DNA of 44,138 nt from Opitutales bacterium (GCA_017546455.1 JAFYWY010000094.1:1-44138), one strand, 5' to 3'; shown: positions 25,864-33,959, numbered from the stretch's first letter. Notes: generated by a model not told the origin, from the letters alone. Numbers and translations are program-made.

Positions 25864-26802
25864 TTAGAGCGGTTTTTCGCCGCGGGCGAAGAGGGTTTCG
25901 AATTTCAGTTTTTTGTCGTCGGCGGGGAAGACGAGCGAAGATGTCTTTTGGAATCCGCTTTCGGCGAGCCAGGTTTCGATGTCGCTTTTGGTGAAGCCGA
26001 GCCAAGTGTCGTGGTAGCGTTCACGCGCGATTTCGTAGGGGTGCTTGTTTAGGTCGAGAATGATGATTTTTCCGCCCGGCTTGAGAATGCGGAAAGCCTC
26101 GTTGATGGCGTCTTTCGGGCGGCTGGCGTGGTGAAGGGACTGGCTGAGCAGGGCGACATCGACGCTTGCGTTTTTCAGCGGGACGTTTTGGATGTCGCCG
26201 AGGATGAATTCCACGTTTTTGACGCCGTGTTTTTTCATGAACTCGCGACCTTCGTCGAGCGTCGTTTTGGAATTATCGATGCAAAAGATTTTCTTCGCCG
26301 AGAGGGCGAGGCGCTGGGAAATGATGCCGCGCCCGGATCCGAGGTCGGCAATGGTCAGCGGCGGGACGAGCGAGAGCAGCATTTGGATGATGCCGCCGTC
26401 GGAGCGTCCCGGGACGGCTGCATTGCCGTCGCGCTTGGCGATGGCGTCGAAGTATTCCTGAGTGGCGGCGGTGCGTTTTTCGATGACGCGCGCGAGGGCG
26501 GCTTCGTCTCCGCGGATTTCGGTATCGTCTGCGATAGATTCAAAGGTCGCCTCGAGCAGTTTTCGCGTATTCGGCGGAAGCGTTCCCGCGAGGGAGTAAA
26601 ACGCTTTTTTCCCTTCGCGCCGGAGGGAGACCACCTTCAGCTTCAGCAGCTGCGCCAGGTGTGTCGAGATGCGGGATTGCCCCATGCCGAGGATGTCCTG
26701 GAGTTCGCCGACGGAAAGCTGTTCGCGCTTCAGCAGATGGAGGATGCGCAAGCGCGTGCGGTCGGAAAAAAGTTTTAGGAGGTTCCAGGCGTTGTCGGGC
26801 AT
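25864..26802 (-). CDS. ArsR-type regulator fused to a SAM-dependent methyltransferase
   Basis: The protein has 312 residues. Residues 1-95 form an ArsR-type winged helix (LKLFSDRTRLRILHLLKRE; recognition helix around GQSRISTHLAQLLK) with a beta wing RREGKKAFYSL. No CxC metal site is visible. Residues 145-280 are a class I methyltransferase with motif I IADLGSGRGI (151-160), an acidic post-motif CIDNS, and ILKPGGKIIILDLNKHP. Fusions of this kind are known in several phyla, often near methionine-cycle genes; here the partner genes are exbB, exbD and a tonB/tolA-like gene. Its start is 9 bases after the tonB/tolA-like stop codon, so it is almost certainly co-transcribed with them. The methyl acceptor and DNA target are unknown. 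Confidence 0.85.
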   Translation of the reverse strand: MPDNAWNLLKLFSDRTRLRILHLLKREQLSVGELQDILGMGQSRISTHLAQLLKLKVVSLRREGKKAFYSLAGTLPPNTRKLLEATFESIADDTEIRGDEAALARVIEKRTAATQEYFDAIAKRDGNAAVPGRSDGGIIQMLLSLVPPLTIADLGSGRGIISQRLALSAKKIFCIDNSKTTLDEGREFMKKHGVKNVEFILGDIQNVPLKNASVDVALLSQSLHHASRPKDAINEAFRILKPGGKIIILDLNKHPYEIARERYHDTWLGFTKSDIETWLAESGFQKTSSLVFPADDKKLKFETLFARGEKPL

Positions 26803-26811
26803 GGCGCGGAA

Positions 26812-27783
26812 TTATTGGGCGAGGAATTCAATGCCGTCGAGGCGGCCCGTGAATGCGTCGCCGTTCGGCGGGCGCTGGAAGCGGCTCGGGAAAGCGAGGG
26901 CGAAGGCCTTGCGAATACATTCGCGAATCTGCGGATTGCTACTGCCTTCGATTTCGAGAAAACGGATCTCGCCGTTTTTGCCGACGGAAAACCGGGCGTT
27001 GACGCTTACCGAACTCGGAATCGAGGGCGGGTTCTGAGCGACGACGTTTTCGAAATGGACAACAAATCGGGCGCGTACGGCTTCGACGTAGGTCATGCGG
27101 GCATCGGCGACGCGCTTGCCGCCGTCGCCGCCGTTTTCGCCGGTGCCGTCGGGCCTGCCGAGGACGCTTCCGCCGCCGACTTTCACTTCGCCGATTTTGG
27201 CACCTTTGCCGTTTCCGCCGGAAGGCTTGGTGTTCCCGGAGCCGTAAAGGCCCTTGTTGCGGTTTGATTGAACGAGTTTACTGATATCGACGGTTCCGCC
27301 GGAAGGTTTTGTACCGGAAGCGTTCGGTTTGGTCGGCTGCTTGGTCGGCGCGGGAGTTTTGGGTTTCGCAGCCGCCTCTCGTGCTGCTTTTTGCCGTGCG
27401 GCTTCGGCGGCGGCCAGTTCGCGTTGGCGGCGCTCGGCTTCAGCCTGTGCCCGCTTGGCCGCTTCTTCGGCGGCGCGTTGTGCGGCAGCCGCCTCTTCTT
27501 GGGCCAGGCGTTCGTTGCTTTCGCGAATGGCGTCGAGGCGGCTTGTGTCGTTGGTCGGATCGACGATTTTCCCGCCCTGTGTTCCGCGCGCAACGCCACG
27601 TTCCCGTCCGACGAGACCGGCATCCTTGTTCGGATCTTCGCCGCCGAGCATCAGCAGAATCGGGTCGGCGTCGGAAGCGCTTACGGCTGTTTCCTCCGCT
27701 CCCGCGAACAAAAGCACGCCGAGAGCAATCGCGTGGAGGGCGACGGCGACACAAAGTCCGGGGGCTGAGAGTGAGTTGCTCAT
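26812..27783 (-). CDS. TonB/TolA-like energy-transducing protein
   Basis: The protein has 323 residues. An N-terminal membrane anchor (about 8-28, CVAVALHAIALGVLLFAG) includes the histidine typical of TonB/TolA anchors. A long Ala/Glu/Arg/Gln helix (about 88-140, with AEAERRQRELAAAEAAR) is more TolA-like. A Pro/Lys/Gly linker follows, then a small C-terminal domain with VNARFSVGKNGEIRFLEIEG, the TonB_C/TolA fold. The start codon overlaps the exbD stop (ATGA). No tolB or pal is nearby, so whether this is a TonB or a Tol system stays open. Confidence 0.8.
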   Translation of the reverse strand: MSNSLSAPGLCVAVALHAIALGVLLFAGAEETAVSASDADPILLMLGGEDPNKDAGLVGRERGVARGTQGGKIVDPTNDTSRLDAIRESNERLAQEEAAAAQRAAEEAAKRAQAEAERRQRELAAAEAARQKAAREAAAKPKTPAPTKQPTKPNASGTKPSGGTVDISKLVQSNRNKGLYGSGNTKPSGGNGKGAKIGEVKVGGGSVLGRPDGTGENGGDGGKRVADARMTYVEAVRARFVVHFENVVAQNPPSIPSSVSVNARFSVGKNGEIRFLEIEGSSNPQIRECIRKAFALAFPSRFQRPPNGDAFTGRLDGIEFLAQ

Positions 27784-28232
27784 TTCGTGTTCGGCGCGTT
27801 GTCCACTTCCGTGTCGAAAGCGACTTTGGCGAGACCGTGGCGCTTGGCGAGGTCAAAAAGTGAGATGAGCTGTTGGACCATCAGCGAGCCGTCGGCGCGG
27901 ACGCGGACGACGGGTTGCCGGTCGGCCGGGAGCTTGCTGATGCGGGAAAATTCGTCTGCGAGCTGTTCCGGCAGGAGCTGTTTGCCGTCGAGGAAGTAAA
28001 AACCGTTTTTGTCGAGGGCGACGACGGCGTACTTGGTTTCGGTTTCGATGGGTTTGCCGATCTTGTCGGAGGCGACGGGTAGGTCAATCTGCGTCGTCTG
28101 TTCGAGCATCGGCGTGGTGATCATGAAAATAATCAGCAAACAAAAACACAGGTCCAGCAAAGGCGTGACGTTGATTTCGCTCATCGCCTGGATGCGGTTT
28201 TTTCTGTGGAATGTGCGGGAACGGCGTGCCAT
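27780..28232 (-). CDS. exbD: ExbD/TolR family proton-channel protein
   Basis: The protein has 150 residues, the normal length. A short basic N-terminus leads to INVTPLLDLCFCLLIIFMI, the single helix that carries the conserved aspartate (D27 in PLLDLCF) for proton passage. A periplasmic domain follows (VRVRADGSLMVQQLISLFDLA). With ExbB it makes a proton-driven motor that powers the protein encoded next. It is spaced 10 bases from exbB and overlaps the next gene by four bases. Confidence 0.9.
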   Translation of the reverse strand: MARRSRTFHRKNRIQAMSEINVTPLLDLCFCLLIIFMITTPMLEQTTQIDLPVASDKIGKPIETETKYAVVALDKNGFYFLDGKQLLPEQLADEFSRISKLPADRQPVVRVRADGSLMVQQLISLFDLAKRHGLAKVAFDTEVDNAPNTK

Positions 28233-28242
28233 GGCGGGCCAA

Positions 28243-29073
28243 TTATTCGGCGTTCGAGTAAGGATTGATTAAGCCGTTTTGTGCGAGCGGTTTGGCGACT
28301 CTCACCGCGGAGTCCGGTCGGGCGTCGGGCGCTTCCGCAGCCGGAGTGCCGGCTTCGGCGCTTCGGAGGTTTTCGTAAAGTTCGAGCTCCATGCGATCGA
28401 GGAGCATTGAGGCGAAGGCTTCCAACTCCATCGTTCGCTGCTTTGTTTTCGTAAGGATGATGTTGTAGAAAAACACAGCGGGAATGGCGAGCAGGAGACC
28501 GGAAAGCGTAGCAACGAGTGCGCCGGAGACCCCCGGAGCGAGATCGGAGATGGTCGCTTTTTCCGAGAGTTCGCCGAACGTAACGATAATCCCCCAAACC
28601 GTTCCGAGCAGGCCGAGGAAGGGACCGCCCGCGGCAAAGGAGCTCAGCAGCACCAGGGATTTTTCGTAGGTGTTCATGATGCGGCTCATTCCGCGCTGAA
28701 CGGCATTTTCGATGTGTCGCATGCAGATATCGACATCGCTTTCCGTGCGGATGTGCTTGCCGTTTTTGGCATAGGCCTGGCAGGCTTCGATGGTGAGCAT
28801 TTCGTAGGGCGAGGCTCCCGGGTGGCGCTCCAGACGGAGCTGGGTCAGACGTGCTTTACCCACATTCAGACGGGCCTCGAAGTGGGCGTTGCCGTGGAGA
28901 AATTTCTTGAGGTCGAGAAGCTTGTTGACGATGGCCGTAACCGACCAAACCGAGAGTACGACGATGATGGCGATAACAACTTTGGCGGCGCCGTCGCATT
29001 GTTCCCAATACCAAAGTGCGCCGCGGGAAGTCTCGCCGTTTGCCAAGAAAATCGAAGAAAAAAGTGTCTGCAT
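28243..29073 (-). CDS. exbB: ExbB/TolQ family motor protein
   Basis: The protein has 276 residues from MQTLFSSIFLANG at 29073; an upstream in-frame ATG would add 33 residues without membrane or signal character. Three hydrophobic segments are visible at about 32-52, 128-150 and 173-195. The MotA/TolQ/ExbB signature is clear in LLSSFAAGGPFLGLLGTVWG and PGVSGALVATLSGLLLAIPA. Residues 240-276 form a low-complexity Ala/Pro tail. It is the first gene of the operon, divergent from the polyprenyl synthase gene across 175 bases, which should hold both promoters. No Shine-Dalgarno sequence. Confidence 0.9.
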   Translation of the reverse strand: MQTLFSSIFLANGETSRGALWYWEQCDGAAKVVIAIIVVLSVWSVTAIVNKLLDLKKFLHGNAHFEARLNVGKARLTQLRLERHPGASPYEMLTIEACQAYAKNGKHIRTESDVDICMRHIENAVQRGMSRIMNTYEKSLVLLSSFAAGGPFLGLLGTVWGIIVTFGELSEKATISDLAPGVSGALVATLSGLLLAIPAVFFYNIILTKTKQRTMELEAFASMLLDRMELELYENLRSAEAGTPAAEAPDARPDSAVRVAKPLAQNGLINPYSNAE

Positions 29074-29248
29074 AAATCGTTTTTTCAAATGATGCACAGA
29101 AAAAAAACGCGTGCAAGTTTGGACTCCGTTTTGTGAATAAAATGCTCCCGGCGTTCGGTGAAAATCAGGCACGGACGCGGGTTCCGCTGTCGTTTTCCGC
29201 GTTTCTTTCCTTGCAACCGGCTCCCGCGGATTTTATCTTTCTACGGCA

Positions 29249-30277
29249 ATGGACAAGGCCGATAAACAACAGGAACCGCTTACGAAAACGCTTTCTCAGA
29301 GCGGAATTTTCGACCCGATTCGCCCGCACTTGGAAGCGCTTGACGCGTTTTTAGACGAGCAGGTCGAAGTGTTTGCTCCCGTGACACGTCCCTTGGTGCG
29401 CTACACGTTCTCGCACCGCGGGAAGCGCTTGCGCCCGGCCCTCGTCTTTTTCTCCGGCTGGCGGGAAGAAGCCGTCAACCCGATGCTCGTCCGCGCCGCT
29501 GCCATCGTCGAGTTGATTCACCTGGCGACCCTGGTGCATGATGACGTTCTCGATGACGCTCAGATTCGCCATGCTTCGCCGACGCTTTTTGCTAAGTACG
29601 GTTCGCACACCGCCGTTCTGCTCGGGGACGCAATTTTGGCGCACGCGCTCAATCTCATGGCGGAATTTGATTCCGTTGAGCTCTGCCGCGCTACGGCTAC
29701 GGCGACGCGCAAGATTTGTGACGGCGAAATTTGGCAGACCTCCGAACGCGGCAATGCCGGACTTTCGATCGACGACTATTTCCGCATTATTCAAATGAAG
29801 ACGGGAGAACTCTTCGAGGTCTCCGCGCTTTTGGGCGCGATGCTCGGCGGCAACGGAGCCGAGCGCGGGAAAGCCTGCGCGGTATTTGGCCGTGCTCTCG
29901 GGCGCGCCTACCAGATTTTTGACGACCTGGTCGATTTTCTCGGGACGGAAGAATCCATCGGAAAAACGCTCGGGACCGACCTCGCCAGCGGCAAATACAC
30001 GTTGCCGATTATCCTGTTTTTGAAGCGGAAAACGGACGCGGAACGTGCGGCGTTGGTCGCGGAAATCGCCGCGGGAACGCTTGCTCCCGAAATCTTGGCC
30101 GAGCAGATGAACGCCGCCGGCGTGTTCGACGAATGCCGTGATTATTTCATGAAGGAAGTTGAAACGGCGCGCGAAGCCGTGGCTCCCTACGCGGAAGAAT
30201 TCGGATCCAAACAATTGCTCGCGCTTGCTGACTTTGTCGTCAGCCGCGTCGATAAGTTCTTCGCGGCTCGAGGATGA
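29249..30277 (+). CDS. Polyprenyl diphosphate synthase (trans, long or medium chain)
   Basis: The protein has 342 residues. It condenses isopentenyl diphosphate onto an allylic primer to make the prenyl tail of a respiratory quinone or a related lipid. The first aspartate-rich motif is DDVLD (98-102) and the second is DDLVD (225-229). GKRLRPALV, KTGELFEVSALLGA and GTDLASGKYTLPII are standard family blocks. Small residues (LAT) before the first motif favour a product longer than farnesyl or geranylgeranyl, as in IspB or heptaprenyl synthases. Chain length cannot be fixed from the sequence. Its stop codon overlaps the start of a 33-codon frame. Confidence 0.9.
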   Translation: MDKADKQQEPLTKTLSQSGIFDPIRPHLEALDAFLDEQVEVFAPVTRPLVRYTFSHRGKRLRPALVFFSGWREEAVNPMLVRAAAIVELIHLATLVHDDVLDDAQIRHASPTLFAKYGSHTAVLLGDAILAHALNLMAEFDSVELCRATATATRKICDGEIWQTSERGNAGLSIDDYFRIIQMKTGELFEVSALLGAMLGGNGAERGKACAVFGRALGRAYQIFDDLVDFLGTEESIGKTLGTDLASGKYTLPIILFLKRKTDAERAALVAEIAAGTLAPEILAEQMNAAGVFDECRDYFMKEVETAREAVAPYAEEFGSKQLLALADFVVSRVDKFFAARG

Positions 30278-30375
30278 TTTTTGACATTACGCCGCGGGAA
30301 AGGCGCGTTTTGGCGCTTCTTGTTTTCCTCGCGGCGCTTTGTCTTTTAATCGGGCTTTGGGTGGCCGGGGCTTAA
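30274..30375 (+). CDS. Small single-helix membrane protein (33 aa)
   Basis: The ATG overlaps the preceding stop codon (ATGA), the classic coupling of co-translated genes. The peptide MIFDITPRERRVLALL continues into one hydrophobic helix of about 20 residues (VLALLVFLAALCLLIGLWVA) and ends in GA-stop. The basic TPRERR before the helix predicts N-in topology. The start resembles the beginning of larger competence-type (ComEA-like) proteins, so it could be a remnant rather than a full gene; no continuation in other frames was found. No function is assigned. Confidence 0.5.
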   Translation: MIFDITPRERRVLALLVFLAALCLLIGLWVAGA

Positions 30376-30415
30376 AATCGGCGGAAGCGGACGATGCCGC
30401 TGTCCGCCGGAATAT

Positions 30416-31291
30416 TTATTGTGCGAGGAATTCGCAGACGGCGGGAATGATGCGATCGCCCGCGTCTTCGAGCAGGTAGTGGCCCGCATCCTTGCAGTAG
30501 AGCGTACGGGCCTGCGGGAAGCGTTGCACCCATTCGTTGTAAAACGTATCGTCGAAGCAGAAGTCGCGGCCGCCCCAGGCAATGAGCATCGGTTTGTCGC
30601 GGAGGCTTTCTAATCCGTTTTCGACGGCGCAGAGCGTCGCGTAGGTCGGGTGGGCGGAATTCAGCGGGATGTCGCGGACAAAGTTGGCGACGGCAACGCG
30701 TTCCCGCGGCGAAGCGTAGGGGAACAGGAAGCCGGCTTTAGCGGCGGCGGAGAGCTTTTTCGTCACCGACATAAACGTCGCCGGCCAGGCGAATGCGTTG
30801 AAGTATTTGACGAGGAAGGGGCCGATGCCGGCGGCTTTGCAGAGCGCGATGCGGCGGGGAATGTTTTGCGAACGGAACGCGGCCGTGTTCGTGATGACGA
30901 GCTTTTCGATTCGTTCCGGATGGCGTCCGGCGACGCCGCTTCCGACGGCTCCTCCCCAGTCGTGCACGCAGAGCGAAAATTTTTCGATGCCGAGGTGAGC
31001 GAGCAGGGCTTCGACGTGGGCGATGCGGTCGGCAAGCGTGAGGTATTTCTGCGGCTTGTCGGAGAGCCCCATCCCGATGTGGTCGGGAGCGATACAGCGG
31101 AATCCGGCGGCGGAAAGCGCCTTGATCAGGTCGCGCCAAAGGAAGGACCACGAAGGATTCCCGTGGAGCAGGACGACGTTGCCGCGCGTTCCCGTTTGCG
31201 TGTCGACGAAGTGCATACGTCCGTCAACGGTTTCAAAGAAATGCGGCTCAAAGGGATAGAGCGCGGTGACATCCGGCGGGAGGGTTTTCAT
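30416..31291 (-). CDS. OleB-like alpha/beta hydrolase (haloalkane-dehalogenase fold)
   Basis: The protein has 291 residues. The nucleophile is aspartate D111 in VHDWGG, with LLHGNPSWSFLW (41-52) supplying the N and W positions, acid D243 in WGGRDF and base H271 in DAGHYLLED. NTAAF, NAFA, FVRDIPL and WGGRDFCFDDTF match, from memory, OleB, the beta-lactone decarboxylase of long-chain olefin synthesis, better than true dehalogenases. No oleA, oleC or oleD is present here. Its start overlaps the sufE stop by four bases (ATGA). The exact substrate is uncertain: head-to-head olefin formation, another beta-lactone, or dehalogenation. Confidence 0.75.
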   Translation of the reverse strand: MKTLPPDVTALYPFEPHFFETVDGRMHFVDTQTGTRGNVVLLHGNPSWSFLWRDLIKALSAAGFRCIAPDHIGMGLSDKPQKYLTLADRIAHVEALLAHLGIEKFSLCVHDWGGAVGSGVAGRHPERIEKLVITNTAAFRSQNIPRRIALCKAAGIGPFLVKYFNAFAWPATFMSVTKKLSAAAKAGFLFPYASPRERVAVANFVRDIPLNSAHPTYATLCAVENGLESLRDKPMLIAWGGRDFCFDDTFYNEWVQRFPQARTLYCKDAGHYLLEDAGDRIIPAVCEFLAQ

Positions 31292-31698
31292 CGGCAGCTT
31301 TGTGCGAAGGCGTGGATTTTGGCAACGAGGTTCGCGAGCCCGTTGCGGCGGTTCGGGGAAAGGTGTTGGTCGATTCCGACGGACGCGAGAAAATCGGCGT
31401 CGTCGGCGATAATCTCTTCGGGAGCGGCTCCGTCAAAATAATTGCAGATGAGCAGGGCGATTCCCTTGGCGATGACGGCATCGGCGTCGACCCGGAAGTT
31501 GCAGATTCCGTTTTCGAACGCGGGGACGAGCCAGAGCTGCGAGGTGCAGCCTTCGACTAAGAATTCTTCGCGGCGCAGGGATTCGGGAAGCGACGGCGCA
31601 GACTTCGCGCAGTCGATGATATATTGAAAGCGTTCCTGCGGGTCGTCGAACGGTTCCAGCTCGGCGATGATTTCGGCGTGTTTCTCCTTGAGTGACAT
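31288..31698 (-). CDS. sufE: SufE-family sulfur acceptor for Fe-S cluster assembly
   Basis: The protein has 136 residues from MSLKEKHAEI at 31698; a start further upstream would add 17 residues and run into a terminator hairpin. SufE takes persulfide sulfur from a cysteine desulfurase and passes it to the scaffold. The acceptor cysteine is C51 in FLVEGCTSQLWL, at the same position as in E. coli SufE. A later SPNRRNGLANLV is typical of the C-terminal helix. No sufS, sufB, sufC or sufD is adjacent. It overlaps the OleB-like gene by four bases. Confidence 0.85.
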   Translation of the reverse strand: MSLKEKHAEIIAELEPFDDPQERFQYIIDCAKSAPSLPESLRREEFLVEGCTSQLWLVPAFENGICNFRVDADAVIAKGIALLICNYFDGAAPEEIIADDADFLASVGIDQHLSPNRRNGLANLVAKIHAFAQSCR

Positions 31699-31709
31699 AG
31701 ATACGGAAA

Positions 31710-31739
31710 TTAAAAGGACGAGCTTAGCCCGCTCGTCCC
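31710..31739 (-). terminator. Terminator after the thioredoxin-like gene
   Basis: GGACGAGC (31716-31723) and GCTCGTCC (31731-31738) pair perfectly. On the minus strand the stem is followed by TTTTAATTT. It separates the thioredoxin-like gene from sufE and the OleB-like gene. Confidence 0.7.
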
Positions 31740-31764
31740 GAAAATGCAAAACGTTCCCGCGTTT

Positions 31765-32715
31765 TTATCTCACGAGGCGGTTCAGCTTGGGGAGGTCGAG
31801 GTTCTCTTTGGAGAGCTCTTTCCCCGCGGCGTTGAAGAGGCGCAGGTCGGGAAGATCGCGAACTTTATACTTAATGAGGAAGCGCTGAACCTCGCCCGGG
31901 TTCGGATTCATGACCAGCCAGGGCATCTTGGTTTTCTTCGCGTATTTGAGGACTTCTTCCTTGTTCTTGCCGTAAGTGTAAAAAACGATTTCGACTTTGC
32001 CTTTTTGCTTTTTGTAAAACGCGGCAAGCTCGGCCGTGAACTTTTCGCATTTGAGCTCGTTTTCGCTCGCGCAATAAAGGGCAATGTAGCGTTTCTTTTT
32101 CAGCGCGGGAAGCGGAGCCTCTTTGCCGTTGGCCGTCATCAGGCCTTCTTTGAAAAAGAGATCCCAGTCTTCGTTGGTTCCGGGAACGGAGGTGTCCTTT
32201 TCTCCGGTAATAATGCGGCGGATGACTTTCAGGTTGATTTCGTTGGCGACGAGCAGTTTTCCCGTCTTGGCGTCGTAAAAGCGGAAGTTCGGAATACCGC
32301 GGATGCCGTTGCGCGAACGGTAGCCGGCTACGCCCGGCGAGTCCTTTTGCACGGTCAACCAGGGCATTTTGTAGTCGTTCATGTACTTGAAGACCTGGTC
32401 CTGCGTGTCGTCGTAGCCGATGAGGACGACTTCCATCTGGTCTTTGAATTCTTCGTAGAATTCAATCAGTCGCGGGGTAAAGTGTTTGCACGGCGCGCAC
32501 CAGGATGCGGAGGCGTAGAGGCCGACGAAGCGCTTTTTCTTGAACGCGTCCGTGTACTTGAGCTTGGTGCCGTCGGCGCGGAAAAGTCCGTCGGCGAAGA
32601 CTTCTTTCCAGTTTTCTTTCGGCGAGCCTTGGTCTGCCGGCGCGGCAAGGGCGTTGCCGAAGAAGGCAAAGACGGCGGTGAGAGCTCCGAGTAGTGTGAG
32701 GGTAATTTTTCTCAT
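31765..32715 (-). CDS. Secreted protein with two thioredoxin-like domains (nucleoredoxin-like)
   Basis: The protein has 316 residues with a signal peptide (MRKITLTLLGALTAVFAFFG, cleavage near NALAA). Domain 1 has the active site WCAPC (72-76) followed by KHFTPRL, the pattern of tryparedoxin and nucleoredoxin, and the cis-proline segment RGIPNFRFYDA. Domain 2, from about 180, repeats the fold (KKKRYIALYCASENELKCEKF; VRDLPDLRLFNA), but its cysteines C215 and C223 are eight positions apart, so it lacks CxxC. The two domains look like an internal duplication in which the second lost the classical active site. It is likely a periplasmic thiol-disulfide protein. It is flanked on both sides by minus-strand terminators, so it is a single-gene unit. 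Confidence 0.8.
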   Translation of the reverse strand: MRKITLTLLGALTAVFAFFGNALAAPADQGSPKENWKEVFADGLFRADGTKLKYTDAFKKKRFVGLYASASWCAPCKHFTPRLIEFYEEFKDQMEVVLIGYDDTQDQVFKYMNDYKMPWLTVQKDSPGVAGYRSRNGIRGIPNFRFYDAKTGKLLVANEINLKVIRRIITGEKDTSVPGTNEDWDLFFKEGLMTANGKEAPLPALKKKRYIALYCASENELKCEKFTAELAAFYKKQKGKVEIVFYTYGKNKEEVLKYAKKTKMPWLVMNPNPGEVQRFLIKYKVRDLPDLRLFNAAGKELSKENLDLPKLNRLVR

Positions 32716-32763
32716 GCGGGAATTTTTGTTGGGAGGCTTTTTCTTGTCAATCCTCGCGGAAAT

Positions 32764-32797
32764 AAAAAAACGGGCGTCCCCGCTAAGGAACGCCCGC
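32764..32797 (-). terminator. Terminator after the unrecognised 355-residue gene
   Basis: On the minus strand GGGCGTTCC and GGGGACGCCC enclose a short loop and are followed by a run of seven T. It ends the unit that reads from 33959. The remaining 94 bases up to that gene show only A+T-rich sequence. Confidence 0.75.
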
Positions 32798-32891
32798 CAA
32801 CTCTCTCTAACTTAACCTATTCTCATTAACACTCAAAACACTTAACAAGCGCCGTGTTTTAATTTTTTTGTCTTCGTGTTCGTTTTTTGTG

Positions 32892-33959
32892 TCAGCTTTC
32901 TTTCAGCAGACGGCGGAGTGTCCGTTCGTCGATTTCCGGGCGACCGATTTTCCCGGCGACGAAATCGAGGAGCTTTTGTCCCCGCAGCCCTTTTTGCCGC
33001 CCTTCTTCATGGGATTTTCGGGCTTTTGCCGCGAGGCTTTTGGCGGAAGCGCGGGCGGAGAGCAGGGCGGTTCCCTGACGGCGAATACCCTTAGCCCGGT
33101 GCAGTTTCGAGATTTTGGCGTGGTTGAAGTCCCGCCGCGCATCGTAGGACATGTAGGCGGGGATAAAAATTTGGGTGCCGAACGGTGTTGTGTTTACCGA
33201 GGGTTTCATCAGCAGGGGCGAATCGTTCAGCAAGTCCATGCCCCACAGGTAATATTTCCAGCAGAATAAATTGAAGGCTGCACGGAAGCGGGATTCTTCG
33301 GTGTCGAATTTTTCGCCCATTCCGCGGGACCAGCCGCGCTCGAGTATCGGGGAGCGGTGCAGGACGGAGCGCGTGCCCAGAGCTTTGTAATCGGGGTAGA
33401 GCGCCTTGAGCGTCGCCCAGTCGCGGGAGAATTCTTTTGACGAGCACAGGGAGAGTTCAAATTCCCGGTATTTGGCGAGCCCGGTTGCCGTCAGAAAGGC
33501 TTCGTATTGTCCGGAGCGGGCCAGACGGGCGCTTTCGCAGAGTGTTTCGGTGTCGTGATAGGCGAAGGTATTGAAGCCGCAGGCGCCGTCTTTGTTCGTT
33601 TCTCCGGCAATTTCGGCGATGGCGCAGACGCTGCCGTCGAGCAGGGAAATTTCGCCGAGTAGGGCCCTGCGGAGGAATTCCGCATAGTCTTGCGGGAAGG
33701 GAATAAATGCGTTCCGGCTTTGCCAAAAAGCAAAACAGAAGCGGGCGTAGGCTTCCGCGGTTTTTAAAAAGGCTTCGCTCGGTTGAGCCGGAAACAGCGT
33801 CGGGAGTCGAACGAAAAGGAATTCGCAGAGTTCGAAGTCGCGCGATTCCGGAAACGGCAGGGCTTCCAGGTAGTTTTTTACGGGGGCTTCGGCAAATTGA
33901 ACTAAGCCGAAAGTTTTGAGCCAGCGTTTAACAAATCCTTTTCCCGTTTCTTTTTTCAT
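32892..33959 (-). CDS. Unrecognised 355-residue protein
   Basis: The start at 33959 (MKKETGKGFVKRWLKTFG) was chosen because the open frame upstream overlaps the next gene. No signal peptide or membrane helix is visible. The N-terminal two thirds are helical with many aromatic residues (FFVRLPTLFPAQPSEAF-like and YARFCFAFWQSRNAF). A central block, PFGTQIFIPAYMSYDARRDF followed by NHAKISKLHRAKGI, looks conserved in style. The last ~70 residues are very basic (RASAKSLAAKARKSHEEGR) and could bind nucleic acid. I do not recognise the family; it may be lineage-restricted. Confidence 0.65.
   Translation of the reverse strand: MKKETGKGFVKRWLKTFGLVQFAEAPVKNYLEALPFPESRDFELCEFLFVRLPTLFPAQPSEAFLKTAEAYARFCFAFWQSRNAFIPFPQDYAEFLRRALLGEISLLDGSVCAIAEIAGETNKDGACGFNTFAYHDTETLCESARLARSGQYEAFLTATGLAKYREFELSLCSSKEFSRDWATLKALYPDYKALGTRSVLHRSPILERGWSRGMGEKFDTEESRFRAAFNLFCWKYYLWGMDLLNDSPLLMKPSVNTTPFGTQIFIPAYMSYDARRDFNHAKISKLHRAKGIRRQGTALLSARASAKSLAAKARKSHEEGRQKGLRGQKLLDFVAGKIGRPEIDERTLRRLLKES

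Noticed and set aside
26815-27868. Several overlapping plus-strand frames
   Set aside because: They are Ala/Arg-rich shadows of the tonB/tolA-like gene, whose low-complexity helix and linker leave other frames open.
30416-31291. Assignment as a true haloalkane dehalogenase
   Set aside because: The fold and Asp nucleophile fit, but NTAAF, NAFA, FVRDIPL and WGGRDFCFDD resemble OleB more closely as far as I can recall; kept as OleB-like.
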